This document shows, in pieces, positions 25,695 through 37,200 of a stretch of DNA of 64,000 nucleotides. Each line of letters opens with the position of its first letter. Position 1 is the stretch's first letter. The notes under the pieces were generated by a model. The model saw nothing but the letters and a program-made list of their open reading frames with translations, was not told where the DNA came from and made no database searches. Location: NCBI RefSeq assembly GCF_039545135.1, contig NZ_BAABRU010000010.1, positions 1 through 64,000 on the forward strand, read 5' to 3'. The DNA comes from Herpetosiphon gulosus. Its GTDB lineage: Bacteria > Chloroflexota > Chloroflexia > Chloroflexales > Herpetosiphonaceae. The translations under genes and the position numbers were made by a program.

Positions 25695-27248
25695 ATGGCT
25701 GTAACAGCAGAAGATATTCTTAGTCGTCTTAAAGCCAGCATCCAGCAATCTGTCGGCGGAGACCCAACTGCGGTCAACGTCGGGACGGTTGCGAGTGTTG
25801 GTGACGGCGTGGCGCGGATCGAAGGTCTGCGCGATGTTATGGCTTCGGAGTTGCTTGAATTCAAGCAAACGAAGTCAGGCGAAACCGTCATGGGCATCGC
25901 GCTGAACTTGGAAAAAGATAACGTCGCTGCCGTTATTTTGGGCGATTATCTCGAAATTGAAGAAGGCGACTTGGTACGCTCAACTGGCAAGATTATTTCA
26001 GTGCCAGTTGGTCAAGAGTTGCTTGGCCGTGTCGTTGACCCACTGGGCCGCCCACTCGATGGCAAAGGTCCAATCAGCGCCAGCAAAACCCGCGAAGTCG
26101 AACGGATCGCCCCGGGTGTGATCGAGCGTAAATCGGTGAGCCAACCAGTCCAAACTGGGATCTTGGCAATCGATGCGCTGATTCCAATCGGTCGTGGTCA
26201 ACGTGAGTTGATCATCGGTGACCGCCAAACTGGTAAGACCGCGATCGCGATCGATACGATCATTAACCAACGCGGTCAAGGTATGGTTTGTGTGTATGTC
26301 GCAATCGGCCAAAAGCGCTCGAAAGTGGCTCAAACCATCACCACGCTTGAGCAAAATGGCGCAATGGATTACACCATCGTGGTCAATGCTTCAGCTTCAG
26401 AATCAGCAGCTTTGCAATATATCGCCCCTTACTCAGGCTGTGCCATCGCTGAGGAAGTGATGGAAGCTGGCGTAACCGTCGATGGCAACGTGGTCAAAGA
26501 TGCGCTGATCATCTATGACGACTTGTCGAAGCACGCTGTGGCCTATCGCCAAGTGTCGTTGTTGCTGCGCCGCCCTCCAGGCCGCGAAGCCTACCCTGGC
26601 GACGTGTTCTACTTGCACTCACGCTTGTTGGAACGTGCTGCCCGTTTGAGCGAAGTCAATGGCGGCGGTTCGATTACGGCCTTGCCAATCATCGAAACCC
26701 AAGCCAACGACGTGTCAGCCTACATTCCTACCAACGTGATTTCGATCACCGACGGTCAAATCTTCTTGGAATCGGACTTGTTCTACGCTGGTCAACGCCC
26801 AGCCTTGAACGTTGGTATCTCGGTGAGCCGCGTAGGTTCATCGGCCCAAACCAAAGCCATGAAGACCGTTGCTGGTAAGATGAAGCTCGAATTGGCGCAG
26901 TTCCGCGAATTGGCAGCTTTTGCCATGTTTGCTTCCGATTTGGATGCAGGCACCAAAGCCCAAATCGAACGTGGTCAACGCCTTTCAGAATTGCTCAAGC
27001 AACCCCAATACCAACCAATCGCTTTGGAAGACCAAGTGATTATTCTGTGGGTTGCTGGGAACGGCTTCTTGGATGATGTTCCAGTTGCCCGTATCAACGA
27101 CTTCAAGCGCGATTTCTGGCAGTTTATCCACAGCAGCTATGCTGAGGTTGGCCGCGCGATCGCCAACGAAAAAGTCTTGAGCGAAGCAACCGTCGCCACC
27201 TTGCGCAAGGCCGTGACCGAATTCAAGCAAACGGCGAGTTATAAATAG
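25695..27248 (+). CDS. atpA: ATP synthase F1 subunit alpha
   Basis: The 517-residue subunit carries the non-catalytic nucleotide sites of F1. The P-loop is [15 protein letters not shown] near residue 175. The family signature [22 protein letters not shown] and the arginine-finger segment ([14 protein letters not shown]) are present. Length and domain order are standard. The ATG at 25695 follows the AGAGG site. A G-rich dispersed repeat lies between its stop and atpG. Confidence 0.97.
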   Translation: MAVTAEDILSRLKASIQQSVGGDPTAVNVGTVASVGDGVARIEGLRDVMASELLEFKQTKSGETVMGIALNLEKDNVAAVILGDYLEIEEGDLVRSTGKIISVPVGQELLGRVVDPLGRPLDGKGPISASKTREVERIAPGVIERKSVSQPVQTGILAIDALIPIGRGQRELIIGDRQTGKTAIAIDTIINQRGQGMVCVYVAIGQKRSKVAQTITTLEQNGAMDYTIVVNASASESAALQYIAPYSGCAIAEEVMEAGVTVDGNVVKDALIIYDDLSKHAVAYRQVSLLLRRPPGREAYPGDVFYLHSRLLERAARLSEVNGGGSITALPIIETQANDVSAYIPTNVISITDGQIFLESDLFYAGQRPALNVGISVSRVGSSAQTKAMKTVAGKMKLELAQFRELAAFAMFASDLDAGTKAQIERGQRLSELLKQPQYQPIALEDQVIILWVAGNGFLDDVPVARINDFKRDFWQFIHSSYAEVGRAIANEKVLSEATVATLRKAVTEFKQTASYK

Positions 27249-27251
27249 ATA

Positions 27252-27285
27252 GGGGTTGGGGGCTGGGGGTCAGGGGTCAGTTACC
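27252..27285. repeat. 'ggggtcag' repeat inside the atp operon
   Basis: The atpA-atpG spacer contains the words GGGGTT, GGGGGTCAGG and GGGGTCAG in series, the same G-rich words as at 22741, 31281 and 46226. Here only the G-rich arm is present. Confidence 0.55.
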
Positions 27286-27328
27286 TTGATCCCACCCTCG
27301 CCTCAATCTCTTTCTTTACGAGGATTTT

Positions 27329-28216
27329 ATGGCTTCAGCACGAGAAATTCGGCGGCGGATCAAGAGTGTTAAGAACACTGGCAAAATCACCAAAGCGATG
27401 GAGCTAGTGTCGGCCTCGAAGATGCGTCGCGCTCAACGAAACGTGCTTGCAACCCGTCCCTATGCCGACCGCCTTTACGATGTAATGGGCGAGTTGACGT
27501 TGCGGTCGATGGGTGGCGGCACGAAACACCCGTTGTTGCAGCCGCATCCCACAGTAACTCGTGTTGCGTTGATTTTGATCACGCCCGACCGTGGGCTGTG
27601 CGGTGCGCTTAATTCAAACTTGACGCGTGCAGCGGCTCGCTTTATCACAGATCAAAAAAGCCAAGGTCGTAGTGTTTCAGTGATTGCTATCGGCAAAAAA
27701 GGTCGCGATTTCATTTTACGAGTTGGTCAAAAACTCGATTCTGAAATCATTGGCTTGGGCGATGCGCCACCATTGGTGGATGTTTTGCCCGCCGCCACGA
27801 CGGCCATCAATGGCTATAGCCCCGATGCGAGCGGTAACTACGACTACGATGAAGTCTACTTGCTTTGCGCCGAGTTCGTAAACACCTTGGTTCAACGGCC
27901 AAAATTGCGCCGTTTCTTGCCAGTTGAAGCCCCAGGCAACGCTGGCGCGACCAAGGTCGATTACTCTTACGAACCAAGCCAAGAAGATGTGCTTGACCAA
28001 TTATTGCCACGCTTTATTGAAGTGCAGCTTTACCAAGCCATCCTTGAATCAATTGCAAGTGAACATTCGGCTCGGATGATGGCCATGCGCAATGCCAATG
28101 ACAATGCCAAAGAATTGGTGCGCGACTTGACCTTGACCTATAACAAGGCTCGTCAAGCAGCTATCACCACTGAGATTAGCGAAATCGCCGCTGGTGCAAC
28201 AGCGCTCAACCAATAA
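27329..28216 (+). CDS. atpG: ATP synthase F1 subunit gamma
   Basis: The 295-residue central-stalk subunit couples c-ring rotation to the alpha/beta head. The N-terminal helix begins [31 protein letters not shown]. The C-terminal signature region ([20 protein letters not shown]) is intact. The middle Rossmann-like part includes [18 protein letters not shown] precedes the ATG. Length is normal. Confidence 0.96.
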   Translation: MASAREIRRRIKSVKNTGKITKAMELVSASKMRRAQRNVLATRPYADRLYDVMGELTLRSMGGGTKHPLLQPHPTVTRVALILITPDRGLCGALNSNLTRAAARFITDQKSQGRSVSVIAIGKKGRDFILRVGQKLDSEIIGLGDAPPLVDVLPAATTAINGYSPDASGNYDYDEVYLLCAEFVNTLVQRPKLRRFLPVEAPGNAGATKVDYSYEPSQEDVLDQLLPRFIEVQLYQAILESIASEHSARMMAMRNANDNAKELVRDLTLTYNKARQAAITTEISEIAAGATALNQ

Positions 28217-28224
28217 TCAGCTAG

Positions 28225-29676
<1,452 letters not shown>

Positions 29677-29698
29677 TCGATCAATGATTATCTGACCC

Positions 29699-29743
29699 TG
29701 CGCCGGCTGGAACGGGCATTAGTCCCCGCCCCATTCCGGCGCA
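29699..29743 (+). promoter_or_regulatory. Intercistronic hairpin between atpD and atpC
   Basis: TGCGCCGG at 29699-29706 pairs with CCGGCGCA at 29736-29743. The interior can extend the stem (GGAA with TTCC, GGGC with GCCC). There is no T-run, although a TATAAT (29749-29754) follows it without a -35. It could lower epsilon expression or protect the mRNA end. Confidence 0.5.
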
Positions 29744-29770
29744 TTGTCTATAATCGCTGTGAGGATGTGT

Positions 29771-30181
29771 ATGCCAATCCAATTGGAAATCGTCACCGCT
29801 GAGCGCGTGGTTCTTTCCGAAGAAGTCGATATGGTCAGTGCACCTTCAGTCGAGGGTCGGGTGGGGATTTTGCCTCGCCACGAGCCATTACTGACGGTGT
29901 TGCAACCAGGCGAATTGCACTATGTAAAAAATGGTGTTAGCATGCCCTACGCTATCAGTGGTGGCTTCATGGAAGTCTTGCCAAATCGGGTGACGATTTT
30001 GGCCGATACCGCTGAACGCGCTGATGAAATCGATGAAACCCGGGCCGAACAAGCTCGCTTGCACGCTGAACAAGCTATGCGTGATCGTCAAAGCACCGAG
30101 GATCTTGCTCGGGCCGAGATTGCCTTGCGCCGCGCTACAGTTCGTTTGCAAGTTGCAAAATTGCGCCGCAATCGTCAATAG
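29771..30181 (+). CDS. atpC: ATP synthase F1 subunit epsilon
   Basis: The 136-residue subunit has the N-terminal beta-sandwich (PIQLEIVTAERVVLSEEVDM, SVEGRVGILPRHEPLLTVL) and a C-terminal helical hairpin rich in Ala, Glu and Arg (RAEIALRRATVRLQVA). The latter is the part that inhibits rotation in other bacteria. ATG at 29771 follows GAGG by six bases and gives the standard beginning; the in-frame ATG at 29744 would add nine residues not seen in the family. It is the last gene of the operon. Confidence 0.94.
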   Translation: MPIQLEIVTAERVVLSEEVDMVSAPSVEGRVGILPRHEPLLTVLQPGELHYVKNGVSMPYAISGGFMEVLPNRVTILADTAERADEIDETRAEQARLHAEQAMRDRQSTEDLARAEIALRRATVRLQVAKLRRNRQ

Positions 30182-30278
30182 TAGGAAGCATGAGTATAAA
30201 GAACATCAGCGATTGTCTATGGCCTCTAAACCTGTGATAATTGGTTGGTGTTCTTTGTACGTTTGGAATAATTAAGGT

Positions 30279-31280
30279 ATGGCACGAAAAATTGGGATTG
30301 ACCTAGGCACGGCAAATGTGCTTGTCTACATCAAGGGCAAAGGAATTGTCTTGTCCGAGCCGTCGGTGGTGGCGCTCTCGCGCAAAACCAATAAGATTCG
30401 CGCAGTTGGCACTGATGCCCTGGCGATGCTTGGCCGTGAACCCGAAAGCGTTGAGGTGATTCGCCCAATGCTCAACGGGGTGATCGCCGATTATGAAACC
30501 ACCAAGGCGATGTTGGAGCACTTTATCGATAAAACCCGTGGCTTTGGCAAGCCCGATGTGATGATTTGTATTCCGGCTGGGGTAACTACCGTCGAGATGC
30601 GGGCTGTGCGCGATGCCGCTCGTAAAGCTGGTGCACGCCGCGCCTATTTGATTCGTGAGCCACTTGCTGCTGCGATTGGCGCGAATATTCCGGTGGCTCA
30701 ACCATCTGGCAACTTGATTATTGATATTGGTGGTGGTACAACTGAAGTTGCCGTGATTTCGCTCAACGATATTGTGGTGAGCAATTCGGTACGGGTTGGT
30801 GGCAATAAGTTCGATGAAGCCATCGCCGCCTATATCAAACGTAAATATAATATGATGATCGGCGAACGCACGGCTGAAAGTATTAAAATTGAAATTGGTT
30901 CAGCCTTGCCGCTCGATCGTCCATTGACCATGCAAGTGCGCGGTCGCGACCAAGTTGCTGGCTTGCCACGCACGATCGAGGTCGATTCCAACGAAATTAC
31001 CGATGCTATCCAAGAGCCACTTGAGGCGATTATCAGTGCGGTGCGCTCGGTCTTGGTCGAAACGCCCCCCGAATTATCATCGGATATTATTGATAAGGGG
31101 ATGGTGATGACTGGCGGTGGCTCGATGCTGCGCCGGATCAACGAATTGTTGACTGAGGTTACGGGTGTGCCCTGTTACGTTGCCGACCAGCCCGCCAACT
31201 GCGTGGCCATCGGCACAGGCCTTGCCCTAGAAAATCTCGAAATTCTCCGCGAAAGTTTGTCGGGGAGTGATATAAATTAG
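30279..31280 (+). CDS. mreB: Rod-shape-determining actin homologue MreB
   Basis: The 333-residue actin-like ATPase has phosphate-1 ([13 protein letters not shown]), phosphate-2 ([15 protein letters not shown]) and the adenosine motif ([16 protein letters not shown]). It polymerises under the membrane and directs side-wall synthesis, consistent with a filamentous rod. No mreC or mreD follows; an HD hydrolase gene is next after a repeat. The ribosome binding site is weak (AAGG two bases from the ATG). The atp operon ends about 100 bases upstream, and read-through is possible. Confidence 0.95.
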   Translation: MARKIGIDLGTANVLVYIKGKGIVLSEPSVVALSRKTNKIRAVGTDALAMLGREPESVEVIRPMLNGVIADYETTKAMLEHFIDKTRGFGKPDVMICIPAGVTTVEMRAVRDAARKAGARRAYLIREPLAAAIGANIPVAQPSGNLIIDIGGGTTEVAVISLNDIVVSNSVRVGGNKFDEAIAAYIKRKYNMMIGERTAESIKIEIGSALPLDRPLTMQVRGRDQVAGLPRTIEVDSNEITDAIQEPLEAIISAVRSVLVETPPELSSDIIDKGMVMTGGGSMLRRINELLTEVTGVPCYVADQPANCVAIGTGLALENLEILRESLSGSDIN

Positions 31281-31390
31281 GGGCTAGGGATGAGGGGTCA
31301 GGGGCTAGGGGCTAGGGGTCAGTAACTAACCTTTAGATGCTCAAGCCTAAACCCTAACAACTGAATCCTGAACCCTAACTCCTGACCCCT
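31281..31390. repeat. 'ggggtcag' imperfect inverted repeat
   Basis: Five or six G-rich words (GGGGCTAGGG, GAGGGGTCAG) at 31281-31322 face C-rich words (AACCCTAAC, CCTGACCCCTACC) at 31350-31393. The arms can pair imperfectly around a 30-base centre. It begins at the mreB stop and could act as a transcript end. Confidence 0.6.
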
Positions 31391-31527
31391 ACCCACGATT
31401 ATTCAACGTTGAATGATCGACTTGGACGATTGACATTTATGCAAGTTGGCAGTGATTGCTGGCCCATTCATTGAAGTAATGAACTGAGTAGCATTGAGCT
31501 ACGGTTGTTGCTTCAGCGAGGTTTTCT

Positions 31528-32400
31528 ATGGAAATGCGCGACGATGCGCGGCTCGCCGATGAAGTCGAGAAGTTTAGCCACACAGCGGATACGCTTTCGC
31601 TTGATACGAAAGAACGTATGCGCGATGTTGTTGCTCCTAAAATTAAGGCTGCGGTTGCCCAACGTGAGGCAATGGTGGCCGAATTAACTAGCCAACCTGT
31701 CCAGGCTCCAGCCAGCGAATTAGCCAAGGCTGATCCCCGCCGTGTGACAATTACCCAAGTGCGCAATCATCCCCATACCTATGCCTACCTTGATGCCGCC
31801 AATAATCAGCTTAAGTTGATTGGCTATACCGAGCATGGTCGTCGCCATGCCGCGTTAGTCGGCCATATTGGGGCAAATGTGTTGCGCCGCCTAAAATTCT
31901 CGGCTCGCGAAATTGAGCTAGCGGAAATTGCGGGCTTGTTGCACGACATTGGCAATAGCATTAATCGCAATGATCACGGCCAAACAGGGGCGCTGCTGGC
32001 CAAAGATATTTTGAGCAGCCTCGATATGCCAATCGACGAGATCATCACGATTATGGGGGCGATTGGCAACCACGAGGAAGAACGCGGCCATGCGGTTTCA
32101 ACCGTGGCGGCGGCACTGATTTTGGCCGATAAATCTGATGTGCATCGTTCGCGGGTGCAAAACAGTGATCCCACCACATTTGATATTCATGATCGGGTTA
32201 ATTACGCTGCGACCAAATCATTTTTACGGGTTGATACTGAGCAACGCCGTGTTACACTGCAATTAACGATCGACACCGAGATGGCCTCGGTGATGGATTA
32301 TTTTGAAATTTTTCTTTCACGAATGGTAATGTGCCGCCGTGCTGCTGAGTTTCTTGGCAGCCGCTTTGGCCTCTCGATTAACGATGTATCGGTGTTGTAG
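31528..32400 (+). CDS. HD-domain metal-dependent phosphohydrolase
   Basis: The 290-residue protein has an N-terminal coiled-coil-like region (residues 10-55), a short linker and an HD domain. The metal ligands H107 (GRRHAAL), H139-D140 (GLLHDIGNS) and D201 (ILADKSDVHRSRV) are all present. HD enzymes hydrolyse phosphomonoesters or nucleotides, and the substrate here is unknown. The residues after the HD core (NDPTTF..., MDYFEIFLSRM) resemble a family of small conserved HD proteins in Chloroflexota and Firmicutes. GAGG lies six bases before the ATG. Position between mreB and pckA gives no clear hint. Confidence 0.85.
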   Translation: MEMRDDARLADEVEKFSHTADTLSLDTKERMRDVVAPKIKAAVAQREAMVAELTSQPVQAPASELAKADPRRVTITQVRNHPHTYAYLDAANNQLKLIGYTEHGRRHAALVGHIGANVLRRLKFSAREIELAEIAGLLHDIGNSINRNDHGQTGALLAKDILSSLDMPIDEIITIMGAIGNHEEERGHAVSTVAAALILADKSDVHRSRVQNSDPTTFDIHDRVNYAATKSFLRVDTEQRRVTLQLTIDTEMASVMDYFEIFLSRMVMCRRAAEFLGSRFGLSINDVSVL

Positions 32401-32505
32401 CTGCTACGCTAGCTGGCTCACCAAGCGCAAGTTGAACGCGCTTGTGCTGGTTGTAGCCGCTACGGCAGCTTATTTTTATTTCTCTTTATCTAAAGGAGCC
32501 ATCTC

Positions 32506-34086
32506 ATGACCGAACGAGCCGTATTAAGTGAAGGCGACACTGTAGGCGCTAATTTACATGTCAAGCAAGCCTATCGCAACTTAACGGTGCCGCAATTGGT
32601 GGAAGCTGCTCTCAAACGGGGCGAAGCCGTTTTATCGGCTACTGGGGCTGTCGTTGCCACCACGGGCGCACGCACGGGTCGTTCTGCAGATGATAAGTTT
32701 GTGGTGGAAACACCGGCGGCTGCGTCAATGCACTGGACGAAATTCCATAAAGCCATGAAGCCCGAAACCTATGCCACGATCAAGGCCAAGGCGTTGGCCC
32801 ACATGGCTGAACGTGAGATGTTTGTTTTAGATGCCAGCGCTGGGGCTGATCCAGCTTATGCGCTACCAATTCGCGTGGTGACCGAGTATGCTTGGCATAA
32901 CTTGTTCGCTAAGCAATTGTTCCGCGATGCGATCAGCAGCGATCAACAACCACAATGGACGGTGCTCAACTTGCCAAGTTTGAAGCTTGATCCAGCGGTC
33001 GATGGCTCGCGCTCAGAAGTTGCCGCCATGATCAATCTCGATGAAAAATTGATTTTAATTGTTGGCACTGAATACGCTGGCGAGATCAAGAAATCGATCT
33101 TTACGGTGTTGAACATGGTGTTGCCAAGCCAAGGCGTGATGCCAATGCACTGCTCAGCCAATATTGGCAGCAAAGGCGATGTAGCTTTGTTCTTCGGCCT
33201 CTCGGGCACGGGCAAAACCACGCTTTCAGCCGACCCCGAGCGAATTTTGATTGGCGATGATGAGCATGGTTGGAGCGCCAACGGTGTGTTCAACTTTGAA
33301 GGCGGCTGCTATGCTAAGTGTATCCGCCTGCGCCGCGAATCGGAGCCAGAAATTTTCGATGCGATTCGCTATGGGGCGGTGCTCGAAAACGTGGTGCTCA
33401 GCGATAGCCGCGATCCCAATTATGATGATGCGTCGTTGACCGAAAATACCCGCGCAGCCTATCCCTTGGAATACATTCCCAACGTCAGCGAAACGGGTAT
33501 GGGCGGCCAACCAGAAACGATCATCTTCTTGACCGCTGATGCTTTTGGGGTTTTGCCGCCAATCGCCAAGCTCAGCCCTGAACAAGCGATGTATCACTTC
33601 TTGTCGGGCTATACCGCCAAGTTGGCAGGCACCGAAACGGGCGTTGGCTCAGAGCCACAAGCAACATTTAGCACCTGCTTTGGCGCACCGTTTATGCCAT
33701 TGCATCCAACCGTTTACGCCGATTTGCTCGGCCAAAAAATGCGCGAACACAAAGTTCGAGTATTTTTGGTCAACACTGGCTGGACTGGTGGTTCGTTCGG
33801 GGTTGGCAAGCGCATGAGCTTACGCGATACCCGCACGATGGTGCATGCCGCCTTGGCTGGCAAGCTCGATGATGTGGAAATGTGGCACGATGCTCGTTTC
33901 AACCTCGATGTGCCTGTGGCGATCGAAGGCGTTGATAACAGCGTCTTGCAACCTCGTCAAACTTGGGCTGATGCCAGCGAATACGATCGCGTTGCCGATG
34001 ACTTGGCTGCTCGCTTCCGCAAGAACTTCGAGCAATATGCCGAACGCGCTGGCGAAACCGTGGTAAACGCTGGCCCACAAGCGTAG
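32506..34086 (+). CDS. pckA: Phosphoenolpyruvate carboxykinase (ATP)
   Basis: The 526-residue enzyme converts oxaloacetate and ATP to phosphoenolpyruvate, CO2 and ADP in gluconeogenesis. The kinase-1a P-loop GLSGTGKTTL (about residue 232), the kinase-2/metal segment LIGDDEHGW and the substrate-binding RTGRSADDKFVV near residue 50 are all visible. So are MPLHPTVYADLL and NTGWTGGSFGVGKR. Length matches the ATP-dependent family. AAAGGAG lies seven bases before the ATG. It is monocistronic, ending before a large dispersed repeat. Confidence 0.96.
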   Translation: MTERAVLSEGDTVGANLHVKQAYRNLTVPQLVEAALKRGEAVLSATGAVVATTGARTGRSADDKFVVETPAAASMHWTKFHKAMKPETYATIKAKALAHMAEREMFVLDASAGADPAYALPIRVVTEYAWHNLFAKQLFRDAISSDQQPQWTVLNLPSLKLDPAVDGSRSEVAAMINLDEKLILIVGTEYAGEIKKSIFTVLNMVLPSQGVMPMHCSANIGSKGDVALFFGLSGTGKTTLSADPERILIGDDEHGWSANGVFNFEGGCYAKCIRLRRESEPEIFDAIRYGAVLENVVLSDSRDPNYDDASLTENTRAAYPLEYIPNVSETGMGGQPETIIFLTADAFGVLPPIAKLSPEQAMYHFLSGYTAKLAGTETGVGSEPQATFSTCFGAPFMPLHPTVYADLLGQKMREHKVRVFLVNTGWTGGSFGVGKRMSLRDTRTMVHAALAGKLDDVEMWHDARFNLDVPVAIEGVDNSVLQPRQTWADASEYDRVADDLAARFRKNFEQYAERAGETVVNAGPQA

Positions 34087-34089
34087 GGT

Positions 34090-34204
34090 AGACCCTCACC
34101 CCCTAGCCCCCTCTCCCGCCCAGCGAGGCGAGGGGGAACCATTCCACCATGACGAAGGAAACACCCCTCGCCCGCCGCAGTGGGAGAGGGGCTGGGGGTG
34201 AGGG
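34090..34204. repeat. Inverted-repeat element with CCCTCACCCC ends
   Basis: The element runs from CCCTCACCCCCTAGCCCC to GCTGGGGGTGAGGG and shares the words GCGAGGCGAGGGGGAACC and CGCCCGCCGCAGTGGGAG with the core of the element at 812-1025. It lacks the outer AGAGCAAAGAAC arms. It starts four bases after the pckA stop and may serve as its terminator. Confidence 0.65.
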
Positions 34205-34235
34205 CATGCAGTTTCTTGCGAACCACTAAACCTAA

Positions 34236-34267
34236 CATTCGTGCTCTTCGCGTTCTTCGCGGTTAAA
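34236..34267. repeat. 'cacgaag' half element
   Basis: A degenerate right arm, TTCGTGCTCTTCGCG-TTCTTCGCGG, of the repeat seen complete at 18047 and 38312. It abuts the stop of the CHAT gene. Confidence 0.5.
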
Positions 34268-37200
34268 CTACCCCTTATCCTTTTGACTCTTATCTTTGGG
34301 TTTTGCCACTGGCTTTTCGGCCTTTTGACTTTTGCCTTCTGAATTGGCTTCCAGCTCCTCAAGCACCCGTAAGATCAACAATGAATCTTGGAGATCAAGC
34401 TCAGCACATAATGAATGCCAATCGCGTTCGCCTGCCCAGATCCGCTGAATGATTGCTGGTATTTTGCTCCAATCGCCTTGCTGCATCTTGGGAAATTCTT
34501 GCTCAACCGCAGATCGGGCCTGTTGATTGCCTTGGCTTGCCGCGACAATGGCTGCGATCAACTTTCCATGTTGTTGATCGATATGCCAGCGATTGGCGGC
34601 GTGGGCTGCAAAGGAAATGCGTGCTTGCTGGAGATAGTCTGCTGCTTGCGCTGCTTGGCCTGCTAAATCGGCTAATTTGGCAAGTAAAATAAATATTTTC
34701 CATACCTCAGCGATGGCAGAATCGATCGTTTGCATAAGTGATAAGGCTTGTTCAGCATAGCCTTGGGCTTCGGCCAAGCGGCTAGACGGCCAAGTACCGA
34801 TTTGAATTTGGTCGGCAATCAGATCAGCGAGATTATTGAGCATTGCGGCTTTCTCAAATGCTGGCAGATCGGGGGTTTGTAATGCCCGTTGAAGCCAACC
34901 CTCGGCCTCGCTTGGCTTGCCTGCTGATGCGGTCACAATTGCCAAGTGATTGCAGGTTCGCGCTGTCCCAAGGCTATCGCGCAAATTTTCTTTGATCGCA
35001 AGGCTCTGGCGGTAGTATTGTTCGGCGTTTGGCCAATCTTGTTGCTCTTGGGCAACTCTGCCCAGTTGATGGTAGATAATTGCTTCGGCACTTGGCTCGT
35101 TTAACCGCTGATAGATTACCAAGGCTGCATCATATTTTTGTGTAGCTTCAGCATACGGACGTTGTTTCAATGCTAATGTCCCAAGGAACTCTAAAATTAC
35201 CGCTTGATTGCGTTCATTACCAATTTGTTTTGCAATCGCGAGGGCTTGATCATAGCAACGCTGAGCCTCGACAAATTGGCCTTGATCGCGGTGGTAATTG
35301 GCAATCTCATTCAATAACGCTGATTTCTGCCCAAGATACATCTTGTCATCTGATTGTTGGCTGAGCAAGTGCTCAATCATGCTCAAGGCTTGCTGATGGA
35401 ACCCTTGCGCTTGAGCCGGTTGGCCTAAGGCTTGGATACAACGCCCAATGCGGGTAAGCGTTAGACAATGCTGATACGAACCAACGCCACGCGGCTGATC
35501 GGCTGGCTGTTGCTCGATCCGCGCTAAAAGTCGCCCAAAATGCTGGAGTGCTGCATCGTAACGACCTTGGGCAAATTCCGCCTCGCCAAGCTCTGATTCA
35601 TGCAGATATTCGGCTTCCGAAAGTTGCTGATTCACTACCACATACTGGGCAAGCTGTTGATTAAGCAGATTGCGCTCACGTTGCATGCCAAAGAAATCGT
35701 AGAAGTAATTCAGCGTATTAGCCATATCCACCGCCGCAGGAATCTCCTTGAGGCTTAACAACCCTTGGATTGCCCGTTGCAGGTTGGGCAGTTCATAGCG
35801 CACCAAGCTGCGAACTGCTTGTGGGTTTTGGCGATCTTGCTGATAACAATATCTTGATAACTGGTAATAACGCACGGCGAAGCGTTGCTCCAATTCCGTA
35901 TTGGCAGGGTGCTGCTGGCGTAAATAGGGCGTGAGGGTTGGGTGAAAACGCAAAAATGGTATCGCAATACCTTGAATTGCTACAGGCATAATTAATGCCG
36001 CATGCTCTAAAGCAGCGCAGAGTTGAGGCCATTGTTCAGCTGGAATTTCCGTAATTGCCAAAAGATCGTCTTCACTTGCGCCGCCTTCAAATGGCGTGAG
36101 CCGCGTTAGCCACTCGCGTTGGTCAGGGCTGAGCCGTTGCAGCGAGTAGCTGAGCGAGGCTTCGAGCGAGCTATGGCGTTGGTTGGGGCTGGTTTCATCG
36201 GTGAATTGGGCTAAGGCGCTGCTATAGTCGCTCAGCAGTTGCTCGATGCGCAAATTGGGGTCGCGTAAGGCGCGTAGGGTCAAGCCCATGGCTAGTGGGT
36301 GATGATCGAGCCGTGCCAACAGGCTGCTTAATTGCAATTTTGGCGCACGCCGTCGATCAATCGCCAGATCGTTGAGCAAGGCCGTGGCAAAGCTATAGGC
36401 TGCGGGTGCATCCAAGCCGCGCATGGCAATCACACTAGTATATTGGCCTTGCTGCAAGCGACTATCGCGCAAATCATAATCACGGCAGGTCAAAATGATG
36501 CCTGCACCTGCTTGCCGCAAGCCCAGTACACAATCCCACAAGGCTTGACGTTCTTGGGCTTCCAATACATTCAGCTCAACATTGCCCGCATTGGGCAAAA
36601 TGCTCTCCAAATTATCAGCAATAATTAGCAATGGCTTTTTGCGTAGGTGTGGCTTGAAGCGCTTTAAGGCTGCTTGCAGATCGTGCGAATCGGTTTCGGG
36701 TAATTCATAATGGCGGGCAATCGCGCTGAGTAGGGCAATTTGGCTGCCGCCATGTTCAAACGACAGCAACAATGCGCCTTGATAGAGCTTGGTTTGGGTT
36801 AGCCATGCGGCGGCTTCGCTGGCTAAGCGGGTTTTGCCAATGCCGCCAAAGCCATACAACAAGGCAATTTTGCCCTTGAGCAAAGCCCGTTCAAGCTGCA
36901 ACAGCTCCTTGGCGCGACCAACAAACGGGCGTTGATGCGGGTTTTCGACAAAGCCCGAAAGTTTGGTCGGCTTGGGTCGCGCTGGCTTGCCCGTTGGCGT
37001 GAGGTTGATCGCTGCTTGCTGATAAAAATGTGGCAACCACCAATCGGCCAAGCTAATTGGATCAAGTTCTTGTTCGGCGTTGCGGGCGAGGTGCAGGCGC
37101 ACAGGCTGGCTTTGCAAGGCTTGGCGTGCTCGCTCCAAGGCCACGGGCACAGGCTGGCCCTCAGCGATCAGGCCATATAATTCGCCAAAAAAGAGCGCCG

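Noticed and set aside
29749-29754. TATAAT before atpC as a separate promoter
   Set aside because: No -35 element lies at a suitable distance; the bases upstream form the hairpin.
34090-34204. Possible CRISPR array in the repeat-rich intergenic regions
   Set aside because: The repeated words are inverted and of varying spacing, with no regular spacers of equal length. No cas gene is present in the window.
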